From Pseudoscleropodium purum (taxonomy: Eukaryota; Streptophyta; Bryopsida; Hypnales; Brachytheciaceae), in the NCBI GenBank assembly GCA_963969395.1, contig OZ017797.1, positions 17,112,001-17,176,000 on the forward strand: a stretch of 64,000 bases of DNA, read 5' to 3'. The position numbers were made by a program, and so were the translations under genes. Numbering within the stretch: position 1 is the first letter of the stretch; every line of letters begins with the position of its first letter. Below are positions 23,101 through 33,919 of this stretch, one piece after another. A model generated the notes under the pieces. The model had not been told where the DNA came from. It did no database searches and worked only from the letters and a program-made list of their open reading frames with translations.

Positions 23101-25556
23101 CGTACATCCCCCTGCCAATGCTCCTGATCGGGAACACGCGTTTCCGAGATTCTGTCACGACGGCCTCGTACTCGTACTCGTCCTCCTGGTACTACCATTC
23201 GGTGTACTATCAACCATCTCCCCGTGGAGGCTTTCAGAAGGCGGAGATTGAATCCATGCCTTTGGTCACTCTGTCCTTGACCTTCCCGAAGCCCAAGGAC
23301 AGGTCCAGTATTTTCTCGGTCTTCAAGCGCTTCACTGGGATCAACAAGGCGCCTGACTGGTTCAATGTCGACGTTGAGGGCGAGGTCGACTGGAATGGTG
23401 GGATGTGCGGGGTTGGTCATGAACTTCTAGAGAAACTGATGATGCCGACCCTAAAATCCAAGGATGCCACCGTCATCAACATCTGGGGGGGCGGGAACAT
23501 GACGGAGATCGCTCTGGTAAGTTTTCTTATCCCTTCCTCACATTTGCATTGTTCAGAGGAAGTGAAATCCTGTCGACTGGCAGCCGATACAACATGTTAC
23601 TCACTTGTACTCCATGGGTTCGCAGAGGAATGGGCGGGCCGTCATGGACTTTGTTCGGGAGGAGGATGGATTGCAGAAGGCCACGGAACGTGTGAGGGGA
23701 ATGAACCTCGTCTCCTCGGCTTCCTTGGGACCTTCTTCGGGGACGCCTGCGCTGACAGACCAGGGGGGCCCCAGCGGATCGGGGCAAGTGTCGCCTACGG
23801 CTTCACATCAGCAACCGCGGCCGATCTCAACCCTCAATCTGACGGAGACTCCCGGTGGCGCGGTGGCGCGGAGACCGCCACAGGGTCAGTCTCAAGAGCG
23901 ACCAGCAATTCAGACGTTTTTTATTGACTCAGACAGTGATGGCACCCCGGAAGAGACACTCATTCGAAGGCAGCGGCAACGAAGTCCTTCATCTCCGCGG
24001 CGTTCTCTCAATCTCCCCCCGGCTCCAAATTCGGAGCCGCTCAGGATGCTCCAACCGGGAAATTCATTGGTCACAATGGTCGTGGACTTGCACGTTCAGC
24101 CACCATCAGAGGAGATTCGCAGGATTCCACAGGCTCCAGTGGTCAGTCCTGCGACAGAGCCTCAAGTGGGAGTCACTGCAATGGGCCGCCCGGCTACTGC
24201 AGCTGACATTAGTATCGGCTGCCAGCCGACACCCATGGTGGTTTCCCCGCCTGAACCACGACGGGGAAGAAGCAAGGGGGCCACGGTCGAAAAAGAGTCG
24301 GAGTCGGCGGACTCGCGGAGGTCAACTCGGGTTCAGCAAAAGCGAAAACGACCGGGTGACGAGGAAGACGGTAGCGCGGCGGCGCGGGAACAGGACTTCC
24401 CAAATGAAGCGATGTCTCCCGCTCGATCTCAGAGGCGGACTCAGACTGGAGGTTCGTAGGCGATAGACATGCTCCGCGATGTTTGTGGAGTATCTAAAAT
24501 AGCTCATATATATGTAGCACTGCTTGGCTCAGACTTGTGCGTAGACTTGTCAGTAGGAGCCTTCATCTCGGCAGACTAGAGTACTTATGGACTATGTCGG
24601 CTGCCAGCCGATACGGTGCACGAATGTTTTGTCATGTACCTAAGTTCATTGCTTCTCATGCTCTATGTATTTCGTTTTGCAATGCAGATGATGACTCCAA
24701 AACTTCTGAGAAATTCCCCGCCACCGCGTCTGAAGGTGGGCAGGAGTGTGACAAACCAGCTCTAGAAGAAAGGGCAGGGAACACGTCTAGTGCTGGCCCG
24801 TCTCAAGTAGCAACTCCGAAGTTGTTTCTTTTCCTTGAGGTTCAGGGAACTCTGCTCTTCTATGAGCCCCTTATTTTTAAAGGGAAAAGTATGCATCAGA
24901 GGTCACAAGTAAAACCTCGACCAGGTCTTCAGGAGTTCATCAGGTTCTGTAAGGGTCAAGACATTCAAATCATTTATTGGTCGCATTTACCCAAGAAGAC
25001 TCTTGAGCAGCGTCTTCATAACCTGAAATGGATGGCGCCGGATATCGGAGACGATTACCTGGCTTTTGGACAAGAGTACTGTGACGAGAGTGCTTATCGA
25101 GACCCTCAGAATCCCACACAACCAATTTTTCTGAAGCGTCTCGCAAGGATTCTCGAGTCATCCTCCTTGTACGATAATGGGGCCACGATCAACAATTCAT
25201 TGATCGTGGATCACGAGCCCTATCAGAACGTTTTGAATCAGCCATATAGTGCGATTCATCCACCTCCGGTTACTATGTATTCGGAGGGTTCGCTGAAGGG
25301 TGGAAAACTGCCTTATCTCCAAGCAAAGCTCATCCCGTTCATTGAACGGTTTTTGTCTTCGGGACTCACGGTCCCAGAGTTCTGTCAAAAGAACTCTTCA
25401 GTTGGGAGTGCACGTTGTATGCCGGGCTCTCTTCTTCATAATCAGTTCATGAATGTGACACCGCCATATCAAAAGGGATTCGAGGTGCCATATTCACTGG
25501 AGGAGCTGCAGGCCATGGGAATTCCTAGCCCACGGGTCCTAATGGAGGAGGCGTAG
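20150..25556 (+). CDS. Giant ParB-like / methyltransferase-like / HAD-like fusion, one in-frame stop
   Basis: Six exons join in frame with GT-AG sites: 20150-20178, 20662-21496, 21611-22090, 22203-23516, 23626-24451 and 24688-25556, giving about 1450 codons. Residues around 352-360 read WYIIGGQHT, like the GxxR/GGxH motif of ParB/sulfiredoxin folds; it is followed by VSNALNLN. Across the 23516/23626 splice the sequence VINIWGGGNMTEIAL-RNGRAVMDFVREEDGL (about residue 872 on) has the hydrophobic pattern of the last part of N6/N4-type DNA methyltransferases (DPFxGSGT...GRxxxGxE), but the key residues are lost. Then comes a Ser/Pro/Arg-rich linker. The C-terminus (about 1207 on) is FCP1/NIF-like HAD: LFLFLEVQGT replaces DxDGT, then RPGLQEF and LIVDHEPYQNVLN. 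Codon 258 is TAG (21404-21406), readable as CAG to TAG. Four of the five introns carry one palindrome and the first carries five. Single-gene structure is inferred from splice phase. Confidence 0.6.
20372..20669. repeat. 149-bp direct tandem duplication
   Basis: Copy 1 is 20372-20520 and copy 2 is 20521-20669. They are nearly identical, starting 'cttaggaatttctagaaatg' and ending 'ttctgtaggaaacc'. Each contains one palindrome (20427, 20576). The duplication also doubles the splice acceptor used before exon 2 of the giant gene (20660-20661), so an alternative acceptor exists at about 20511-20512. The near identity marks a recent event. Confidence 0.9.
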
Positions 25557-25558
25557 TG

Positions 25559-25577
25559 TATCGGCTGCCAGCCGACA
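25559..25577 (+). promoter_or_regulatory. Palindrome directly after the giant gene's stop codon
   Basis: TATCGGCTGCCAGCCGACA begins three bases after the TAG at 25554-25556. Position and self-complementarity match the copies downstream of the other two genes in the element (14616-14634 and 26673-26691). Confidence 0.5.
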
Positions 25578-25878
25578 CATATTTCTGTAGATTGTATATA
25601 TTCTCTATAGATAAAGGAGGACGTCTAGAGACTACATCTTTTGTGTACATTATTTTCTTTTGTATTGATTAATCAATTTTTTTGTAATGAAGGCATTTCA
25701 GTCCGATTTTTCCTAAAGCTTGCGCATGGGACACTCACTCTCAAAGCATTCAAATGTTTCCTTTGAGAGTTTCAGCATTAGGTCTTGGTCATTCTAATCA
25801 AGTGATCACAATAATGTAGGTGCAGGCATTCACTCATCTGTGCACAATCTATCTGGCACCTTTTGTTTGTTTCTCAAT

Positions 25879-26658
25879 ATGAATTATTGGTTGCTGTCGT
25901 GTGTCAGGCCGCAGTATCGGCTGCCAGCCGATATCAACTGGCTTGTCTTCTTTCAGTGGATGTTGATGTTGTATAATCTTGTAGCTACTAACTCATATTC
26001 TGTTCAGGAGTCCAACGTGAGCCATCCACAGTCGTTCAAGAAATGTGTGGTTCTATGCGTCACGGGACTACTTTGTTATCTCAACCCGAATATCGAGGTG
26101 GACAAGTCGGACCCGCACAGAAATGTCATTAAAAGGCCAGGGCTAGTTGCAATGTTCATGACACTGTTTGAAAAGTTCCACGTAGGAATTTGGTCCAAGA
26201 TGCCAATAGTTGATCTTAGGCCTCTGCTTGCGCACTTGCTTCCAAAACATGTCAAAGACAACCTAGCGCTCGTTTATGGCAGAGAATACTGTGTAGATAG
26301 CCAGAATTTCCCGTGGTGCTACAAAATGCTCTCAATACTTCACACTAAGAGACCATCCAGGATGACATGCTTCACGGACCAAGTGCTCATGGTCGATGTG
26401 TGCCTGCTTTCGCTCAGGAGGACGTTGGATCCGGCGTGCTATATTCCGCTACCATTTACGGGGGATCTCAATTTCCCGAATATTAGTAGAGTTATTCCGA
26501 ACATTTCAACGGATATTATTCCATTCATTTATCCCATGCACGAGCATGAGTCAGTCTCGGAATACATGAAAGGCGCAATCAGACCGGGACAATTACACTA
26601 TGAGGTTGCACAGTCAATCAAGTACGGGAAGCCAAACTGGAATGGGATATTCTGGTGA
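25879..26658 (+). CDS. Second degenerate HAD (FCP1/NIF-like) protein
   Basis: The ORF has the same order of blocks as the HAD end of the giant gene. CVVLCVTGLLCYLNP stands where the catalytic DxDGT loop should be. KRPGLVAMFMTLFEKFHVGIWSKMP matches the RPGLxEFL...WS region, and FTDQVLMVDVC sits at the DD position. The nucleophile Asp and the acid Asp are both missing, so phosphatase activity is unlikely. A good acceptor before 26008 (tgttcag) gives exon 26008-26658 starting ESNVSHPQSF; upstream it is open to an ATG at 25879 but crosses a palindrome at 25915, so the true start may be a separate upstream exon or this may be an alternative 3' part of the giant gene. The stop at 26658 is followed 15 bp later by a palindrome. 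Confidence 0.5.
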   Translation: MNYWLLSCVRPQYRLPADINWLVFFQWMLMLYNLVATNSYSVQESNVSHPQSFKKCVVLCVTGLLCYLNPNIEVDKSDPHRNVIKRPGLVAMFMTLFEKFHVGIWSKMPIVDLRPLLAHLLPKHVKDNLALVYGREYCVDSQNFPWCYKMLSILHTKRPSRMTCFTDQVLMVDVCLLSLRRTLDPACYIPLPFTGDLNFPNISRVIPNISTDIIPFIYPMHEHESVSEYMKGAIRPGQLHYEVAQSIKYGKPNWNGIFW

Positions 26659-26672
26659 TTTGCCCTACATGG

Positions 26673-26691
26673 TGTCGGCCGCCAGCCGATA
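26673..26691 (+). promoter_or_regulatory. Palindrome just after the second HAD gene's stop codon
   Basis: TGTCGGCCGCCAGCCGATA starts 15 bp after the TGA at 26656-26658. It is the third case of a palindrome immediately 3' of an element gene. A further copy is at 26849-26867 in open sequence without a convincing gene. Confidence 0.5.
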
Positions 26692-27266
26692 CCCTTGCAG
26701 AGTGGAATCGGGGGGGGCTTGAATACCTTCCAATCTCGTCCCCTTTACCTTATTCACAAATTTGAACTGCTTTATTGTCAACGCCAGTATTATCGAATCG
26801 ACTGCCTCTTCACTTCAAGACCTGTTCTCTGGAGTTTTCTGGGGGGGATATCGGCTGCCAGCTGATATGAGCAATTCAGTTCATTGGATCAGATGGACTC
26901 AGGGTTTAGGGTTTAAGGAGGAGCATTCGTTGCTCTTCATCTTACAGATGGCTGCCATAGTCGATTTTCATAGTTTACGTAGTGCAAACACTTTCATAGA
27001 TCTAGGTGCTTTAGAGAATGATGTTAGGAATCGGTTGGCAGTATCAGGCGCCAGCCAATACTTTGTTCCAAATTTGGACACAGCATAGGAGCTTATGAAA
27101 TTATTCATTTAGCTACTAATTGTAGGCTCTGAACTCAATAACTTGTCGTGTGTTGTGGTACTTTGGTTTGTTTAGTGGTTGCGTCCATTTCTGTTCATTG
27201 CTTATGACACAAATCTATGCATTCAACTATATTGGTTGACGGCCGATTTATTTCTCGACTATGGAT

Positions 27267-27288
27267 TTGTCCATAATTAGTTAAATAT
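27267..27288 (-). repeat. Right terminal inverted repeat of the large transposon
   Basis: Exact reverse complement of 13930-13951. The inner continuation (27257-27279, containing GACTATGGATTTGTCCATAAT) matches the second left-end copy with one mismatch. The GC-richer, palindrome-bearing sequence stops here and strongly AT-rich sequence starts. Confidence 0.75.
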
Positions 27289-30200
27289 CAGTTAAAAGCG
27301 TCACTAGTTGTGAGCACTTTTATGTTCACCCTTGACATACAAACAGAACACAACCATATTCTTGTATTTTAGGGCAATTTCTATTCTTTTAGGTGCCTAA
27401 CACCAATCTATTCTAACTTCTAAACAATAGATCTTTTGTTTAATACCTAAATGCCCTGATCTTTATTGAATAAGCCACAAACTTTTACTCTAATTGTAAA
27501 ACCTAATCCTAATGGTTGAATTATTATAGCTACTGTAGTTGCTTAAAGTAAATGATTTTAATGTAAATTTAACCACATGAAATAAAAAGAATCTCATTCC
27601 ATTTCTAAAAACATAAGATTCACAATATTTGAACATTCCTATTAAAACATATGAATGGATGAAGTTTGAACTCTAAATTGGTTAATAAACTTCATCCATT
27701 GATTTCTTCTAATCTACAATTGAAAATTTATTTTTTCTAAATTTACTTTTCTCTTCTAACTTCTAGTAAATTTCTACCTTCTAAATTTTCTTTCTTGTTC
27801 CTTATGGATGAAAATTGCTAAGTTTTGTCCATCTTGGATTTTAAACTTCATCCAACTCTAAATTCTTTATTTTAATTTTGGTTTTGATCTACTTTAAGTT
27901 TTTGGAAAGATCTAGACTTCTTCTATAGAATTCTAAATTCAAATTGGACTTGACTCTAAGTCTAAGTAGTCTAACTTGCTTCTAGGCCTTGGCCTTAATT
28001 AACTTTGCTATTTAAAGAAAAAAGGGGACTTGAAAACATACCTTGGAGTTCACTTCATCATAACAATATTCTAGGGCCTCCTCAAATTCCTTTGCTTATA
28101 CTATGGTCCTTCTCTTCAATTGTTAATTTTTCTACGAAACGCTTGTTGTTTTTTGTTTTTTTATTTTTATAGAATTTCCATTTTTTACATAAAATACAGT
28201 ATCTATCATCAAACTATTCTATTTTTCAAAAAAAAAACTTATTTTGACTTTTCCTTTGACTTTTGTGACTATTCTATCCTATTTGGATTTTTTAATAGTT
28301 GACTTTACTAACAATTAGAATTTTTGGCTAATATTTTGACAAATCGAGCATTAATCTTTTTGTTAATGCCTTTTTACTAATTTATCCAAAAAATTAGTGA
28401 TGTATCTACTAATCCCAAGACTTTTTAAATTCTCCCCTCTTCAACACATGTTCATCTTTTTGTGTTTAAGTTTTGGAACTTTGAATGTATGAGAATTTAG
28501 AATGAATTTGTGTTTATTTTGCAGGTTTTTATAATTCCTATGGAACCTCTACATGACTCTAATCCCTCTCCTCCCTTACTAATTCCCGTACTAATTACAT
28601 TCTAGATCGAAGTTTTTGTCTAATTCCTATTTTTTTTAAATTGAATTTTTTCCTTAAAAGAAGCTTCCTATCAATTTTGGGAGCCCTAAGGAGAGCCAAT
28701 TGAGGCTTGTAGAGGCCCCCTAGGTGTTGTGGCATGGGAGACAAGTCCATGTAGGGCGTCTAAGTGCCAACAAAGAGACCCTAAGCCTTGGCAAGAGCTT
28801 GATGCAACCCTTAAGATTGGTAGGGAACCTTCGGACTGATAGGAAGTCCCTTGGAGGAAATTTGACCCCCAAGGTATTAACCACCCAAGAAAGAAAACAA
28901 AAATGGAGGAAGATAATTTTAAAAATTAAACAAACATATGTATAATAAAATAACATAAAAAAGACAAGGCTTCTAATTAATTTGGATATTACATTTGTCT
29001 AGTATTGGCTAAAACTTGGATATTTTTTGCAACAAGTGCAATTTTTTATTGAGGTTTTTGGCTTTAAAAAACCCATCTAGGATCAAAACTTTGCTATAGT
29101 GGACAACCGTAGGAAAACTATAGAAAAATTTGGACAAGGATAGTATACAGAATAAAATGGTACAACAAATGAGTACAAAAATTAATATGAAAATCAATTC
29201 AAAAATATAACATGAGTTAGTGGATATGTAGTAAGTACAAAATTCAAAGAAAAATGAAATTAAAGGCTCCTCTAATAGGCATCTCCAAAGTATAGAGGGG
29301 GACATTTTAGGATTAGTATACAAAATGAACAAAAACAAGACTTTCCACAAAACTTTAAGAAATCTTGTACAAACACATACAAAAATTAGTACAGTTTAAA
29401 AACACAACTCAAATGAGTAAGTAAACTTTGAAGGGACCCCAAAGTCCTTCAAAGCTTGTAGAAGTAGCAGCAATTAGAGCTCAAAATGCTCCAAAAAATA
29501 TAGGTTTACAACTTTGGTCCAAAAATGGTCCAAAAGTCTAATTAAATGGACCAATGTGTTAACAAGCCAAAAAAATAGCTACAAGGTGTATTTTGAGAGG
29601 AGGATGAATGTCCTTATATATTCTTTCTAGAGCACTTACTGCTTCTCTTTTTCTATGTAATAATCTTATTATTTAAGATTTTCAACTAAATTCCCATTTT
29701 CACTATCTACACTAGATCAAAACTCTAACTTTTGGATAAAGACTCCAAATTTACAAATAGATTGTGCCATTGACTTCAAAAGTTTATTAATAGATTAAAG
29801 GAATCTTCCACCCTATTTCTATTGCCAAAAACTGAGCCAATAACTCATCAAAATTTAATCCCAATTCAAAACCAAAAATGGTTAAAAATCCAATCTTTGG
29901 AGTATGACTTTTTTGTAAAAAGTAACTAGCCTAAGCTCTTAAGTAGGTTGTGCAAAGGATTAAAAAAAGACCTAAATAGGGTCCTATTTTGATTTCAAAC
30001 GCTCTTGGAACACCAATTAACTTCACTTTAAATTTTCTAGTATTAATTGATCAATCAGGTTTGTTAGTTTCAGAACTTTTGGCTACCAAAATGTCTTGAA
30101 ACTTATTAGAGCATCTTACAAACATTAAATAATTTAGTTTAATTTTTAATGACATTTTACCACACCAAGGGTAATTTCTACAAATTTTCCATCATGAATT

Positions 30201-31549
30201 TTGGCGGTTGATTGTCTAGAAGAACATCTTTTGATAGCTAGTAAATTCCAGAACTTTTTGTAGAACCTTTTATGAAATTTTACAAAAGCTTGTATTCTTA
30301 CTTTGCACATTATAAGAAAGAGAATCAAATCCCACTATTTCTTTTAAATTCTAGTGAATAGAAAATCTTTTATACAAAGGAAAATTTTGGTAAACCGATT
30401 TCACCATTGTATTTCTAACATGATTTCTATCTATATCCACTGTATCTAGGTCTTAAATGCCCTCCACTAGTCCATCTTGAATTTTCTTCATCTACAAGCT
30501 AATAATTGGAGTTTCTACTAACCAACAAAATGAAACAAGAAATTAAAGCTTCTCTCTAGGATCTACTTAACCCCTAAAGGACCAACTTTGTGTTTTTGGC
30601 AATATAACTTTTGGGGGCAGGTGCATGTGAATGGAGATTTGACTTATATAGGCTGAAATTTTTTCACAAGGTGTGGACAAGGGATATCTTCCATGGGTAC
30701 TAAATTTAATTTGAGTATACAAGTGAAAAGTTATGAAAAAAATTAAAACTATAGGATGTAGATTTTTTATTACAACATTGCTACCATTGGGATTGGCATT
30801 TTCTAATTCCATAACTAAATTACTGACAATTTTGTATTTTGACTCATTCTCTACTTTCTACTTACTATTTTTTTCCTATATGTTGTACAATTCCGAATGA
30901 TCTAAAATTTTTTAAGCTTGTAGTCAATTTGCCTTGAATAATGAATCATAAAAGTTGCAACCATTTTCAACATTTTTTCATACAAATGTGACCTTATGAA
31001 GTGTAGTTGCCCGATTTTTCTAAAGGCCAAAAAAAACTTTTTTGTCAATTCAAATGTTAATATCTTGCAATCTATAGTGTAGAAATTTCTGAAATTTTTT
31101 CCACATCTTCTAAAATTAGCTTACTACAAGATTCTATAGTAAAAAAACTTCAAAAATGTTTTATATTTTTTTTTCAAACATGTACTAGAAATGGTAGTTT
31201 TGGAGCATTTTTGTGAAAACATAGTCAAAGAACTTTAGGGATTAAGGTTTTCAAATATGTTCCTTTGGACCAATTTAGCCATGATCTATTACATGCAAGG
31301 CATGTTTAGGCAATTTGGGCAATTTCTACAAAATAACTGTAGTTTATACAATTTTTAGGTTTTATATCCTATTTACAAGGAAAATTTGGATTTAATTTAG
31401 GAAAAATACTCTATTTAAGACCAAATGCTATATTGGCATGTGACATATTTATTTTATTTTTTTACTCTTTTTGATTTTTTATATAAAACTACATTCAAAA
31501 TAAAAAAGTGGAAAAAAAAAAAATAGTGAGTCTTAAGTAACGAATGGGA
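27289..31549. other. AT-rich gene-free sequence right of the transposon
   Basis: About 4.3 kb of AT-rich DNA with no convincing gene, RNA gene or intact repeat. It also lies inside the duplicated host segment (between 13929 and 31550), so it was inserted there too, before or together with the transposon. A stretch near 30570-30780 loosely resembles repeats at 5205-5725. Confidence 0.45.
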
Positions 31550-32160
31550 GCTTACAACCCTCTTAGTTGAGCTAACACTACATAGATTCTTTTTTGATTT
31601 TATTGGTTTTGAAATTGCTATTGAGAGTTGGATTAAATTTGTGTTTTGGCCAAGTAGTAATTGTGGGGATTGAGTCAAATGACTAGTGGTGGGATTGCAT
31701 ATAAATTGCTATGGGATTTTTTTAACCTAAAACAAAAATGAAGGCTTCAATCAAATCTCAGATTGCAAGTGATGGATATAGAGAGGTGGATGAAAAGCAT
31801 CATAATGAATAAGAGGAGTTGGGAGCTCATAATTTTAGCAATGAGACTATTGATTATTTCCAAATCTTGATTTTGAATCCCAAAGTGTCATCTTAAGATT
31901 TTAGTTGAGTTAGATTGTGAGTCATAGACATAGAGAGATGATTGATGACCAATTGGGACTATTACCTTCACGATTTGAGCCACATGGAATTGTTTTTTGT
32001 TTTCCAAATTGCCATGGTGAAATTTTCAGTCCTTGAATAGTATAGCATCAAATTGCATTGTCCAAATTTTGTCCATTCTTGGAGCATAAGTCTCAACTCT
32101 TACATCAATTTTGTCCAACAAACTATCCCCAAACTCTTGTCTTGCAACTCATTGAAGTTA
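31550..32160 (+). repeat. Decayed duplicate (part 3) of the ferric reductase upstream region
   Basis: Aligns by eye to about 34935-35530 over its whole length and in the same orientation; an example is 'gatatagagaggtggatgaa' in both. Differences are mostly C to T and G to A in this copy. It continues the copy that begins at 3550 and 13290. Similarity ends near 32160, so no second ferric reductase coding region follows. Confidence 0.75.
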
Positions 32161-33919
32161 ACCTATAAATGGAGTTGTATTCAATTATTCCCTTCCTCAA
32201 TCATATAGCCTTACTAGAATGTAAGTTGGAATCTACTAAGATTGGATGACAAGCTATGCATTGAATGAGTTGTGGCTTTTAATTGAAGCATATTCTAGTT
32301 GAATCTTTATCTACAAGTCGATAGAATATCTACATAGTATTGATGGAAGGAACTCTATTTTTGTAGATTCTCATTTAGTGATACAGAGGGTGATGTAGTG
32401 ATATAGATTGGAGAGTGCATCAATGTTGGTTACTACAATTAAAGTTTCTTGAACCAAATCATGTGTGATGAAGTCGTCTTCATGATTGTGATCTTGCAAT
32501 AGCTCATTGTGAATTTGTTTAATAAATTTTTTGCTCAATAATAAACTATATATAGATTGCAAGTATTCCTCTCTTTCAATTTGAGTTGCAATTTCACGTC
32601 ACTAATTAATTATTTCAATTGATCAAGAAATATATAGAAAAGACATCTGATTCACAATTGATTTGACTACAATAAGATTCAAAGAAGCAAGAGAAATAAT
32701 TTTGTCCATTACTATTCGAGGATGATATATGCACACACACACCATTGATAAATAATCTTGGGATTACTTGCTTTGCACTTCTAACTCGCACTTTTGAATC
32801 CCAGTAGTAGAACTTCTACAACCACATTTTAAAAGCAAACTAATCAATGGAAAAGCAAAAATATGACCTTTAGAAGTAGATTGATCAATTGATTTAGTCA
32901 AATTAAGTAGCATCAAATTAAAGCTCACATGAAGCCAAATATTGAAACAACAAAAGTAGCCCATGTTGAAGCTATAGGAATTTTAATGCAATAAACATTG
33001 AAAACAATTCATTATACTGAAACGATAAGTACATAGAATCAAAGCTCAAAGTTGTACAAAAAATTGAAATTCTCATGCTCTTATTCCAATCTAAGACCTC
33101 ATGCGTGCATTCAATTACTTGGAGTGGAAAAATAAATTTTTACTTCTCCAATACTTCTCCCACTTCTACAATTCCACTAGACTTCATGAATATGCAACAA
33201 TTGTGCTTAGAACCACTATTTGGAGATTCAAATGTCATGTACCAATGCATACATATTGTTAATGGGTGAATGTATGGTTGGGTGGCTCACTCTTTTTTGT
33301 CACAATTCTATTTTCAAGAAGTTATTTGAATTGTAAGATGAAATAAACATAGTAAACTTATGTTATTGAATGTAAAAGTTTGTATATATATAGAAAACTT
33401 TATTGTGTTGAAGATTGTGCTTGGATTTTCTAAAACTCATCTTAGATTATAGGTGTTAGAGACTTTTGAAGTTGGAAATATGGACTTTGTCAAACTGAGA
33501 ATGTGATTTTGTTTAAATTTTTTTTATAAAAAAAAGAACATATTATTGGAATATCAACTTATTATATGTTGTATTTTAGATTTAGAGGTTTAAAACTCAT
33601 TTTTTAAAGTAGAATCAATTCTAGAAGTATTCTTGTGGAATTATAAAGGTTACCAACCATGGAACTTTGCCTACCCGAGTGTTATTGCTACAATATTATT
33701 TTTATCACCATATCATAGAATTCATACCAAATGGATTTAGGGTGTCAATACCAAGGTTACACCCACATATTGTAAACCGGCCCTTGTACATTGACTTTTT
33801 AATGCATTGACATAATACTATAGTACCGCATTGGCTACATTGCTCCGTATATGGTAGAGCCACCAATTGTTAACCACTTTACTGATTATGTGCCTATTCT
33901 AGAGCAATATAAAGCAATG
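32161..33919. other. AT-rich sequence without a recognisable gene
   Basis: No plausible exons. It separates the decayed duplicate from the intact upstream region of the ferric reductase. A short stretch around 33790-33830 has a counterpart at 13300-13340. Confidence 0.45.

Larger units (their letters stand above)
14169..26867. repeat. Dispersed 19-bp palindrome family, TATCGGCTGSCAGCCGATA
   Basis: Copies (some with 1-4 changes) start at 14169 (partial), 14531, 14616, 16720, 16808, 18092, 18446, 18863, 18928, 18992, 19057, 19825 (partial), 20196, 20278, 20335, 20427, 20576, 21550, 22142, 23571, 24213, 24595, 25559, 25915, 26673 and 26849. Half-sites cluster at 19980-20130. The central base is mostly G on the plus strand up to 23571 and always C from 24213 on. 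Copies sit in introns, in the divergent intergenic region and just after the stop codons of the three genes; 18092, 18446 and 24213 lie inside open coding sequence. Plausible roles are transposase or ParB-like protein binding sites, or RNA hairpins; none is shown. Confidence 0.9.
13930..27288. mobile_element. Large DNA transposon with DUF7869-like transposase and ParB/HAD cargo
   Basis: This 13.4-kb block is bounded by an exact 22-bp inverted repeat (13930-13951 and 27267-27288; core TTTAACTAATTATGGACAA). The left end holds a second, nearly matching copy of the inner part at 13957-13979. If the ends are placed at the TTTAAC/GTTAAA step, a TA dinucleotide flanks both sides. The block is much GC-richer than its surroundings and carries about 25 copies of a 19-bp palindrome that I did not find elsewhere in the window. 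It contains a transposase-like gene (minus), a divergent giant ParB/methyltransferase-like/HAD gene (plus) and a second HAD-like ORF (plus). Its left end abuts a duplicated host segment. Superfamily unknown to me; the boundaries are inferred, not proven. Confidence 0.7.

Noticed and set aside
20150..25556. Bacterial contamination as the source of ParB/methyltransferase-like sequence
   Set aside because: The gene has five GT-AG introns and lies in an element between inverted repeats inside plant sequence.
26762..27088. ORF of about 108 codons near the right end of the element
   Set aside because: It crosses a palindrome, shows no recognisable motif and has no clear start context; probably 3' non-coding sequence.
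31450..31680. Minus-strand ORF of 74 codons
   Set aside because: It lies over the decayed duplicate of the ferric reductase upstream region and is not conserved as a frame in the intact copy.
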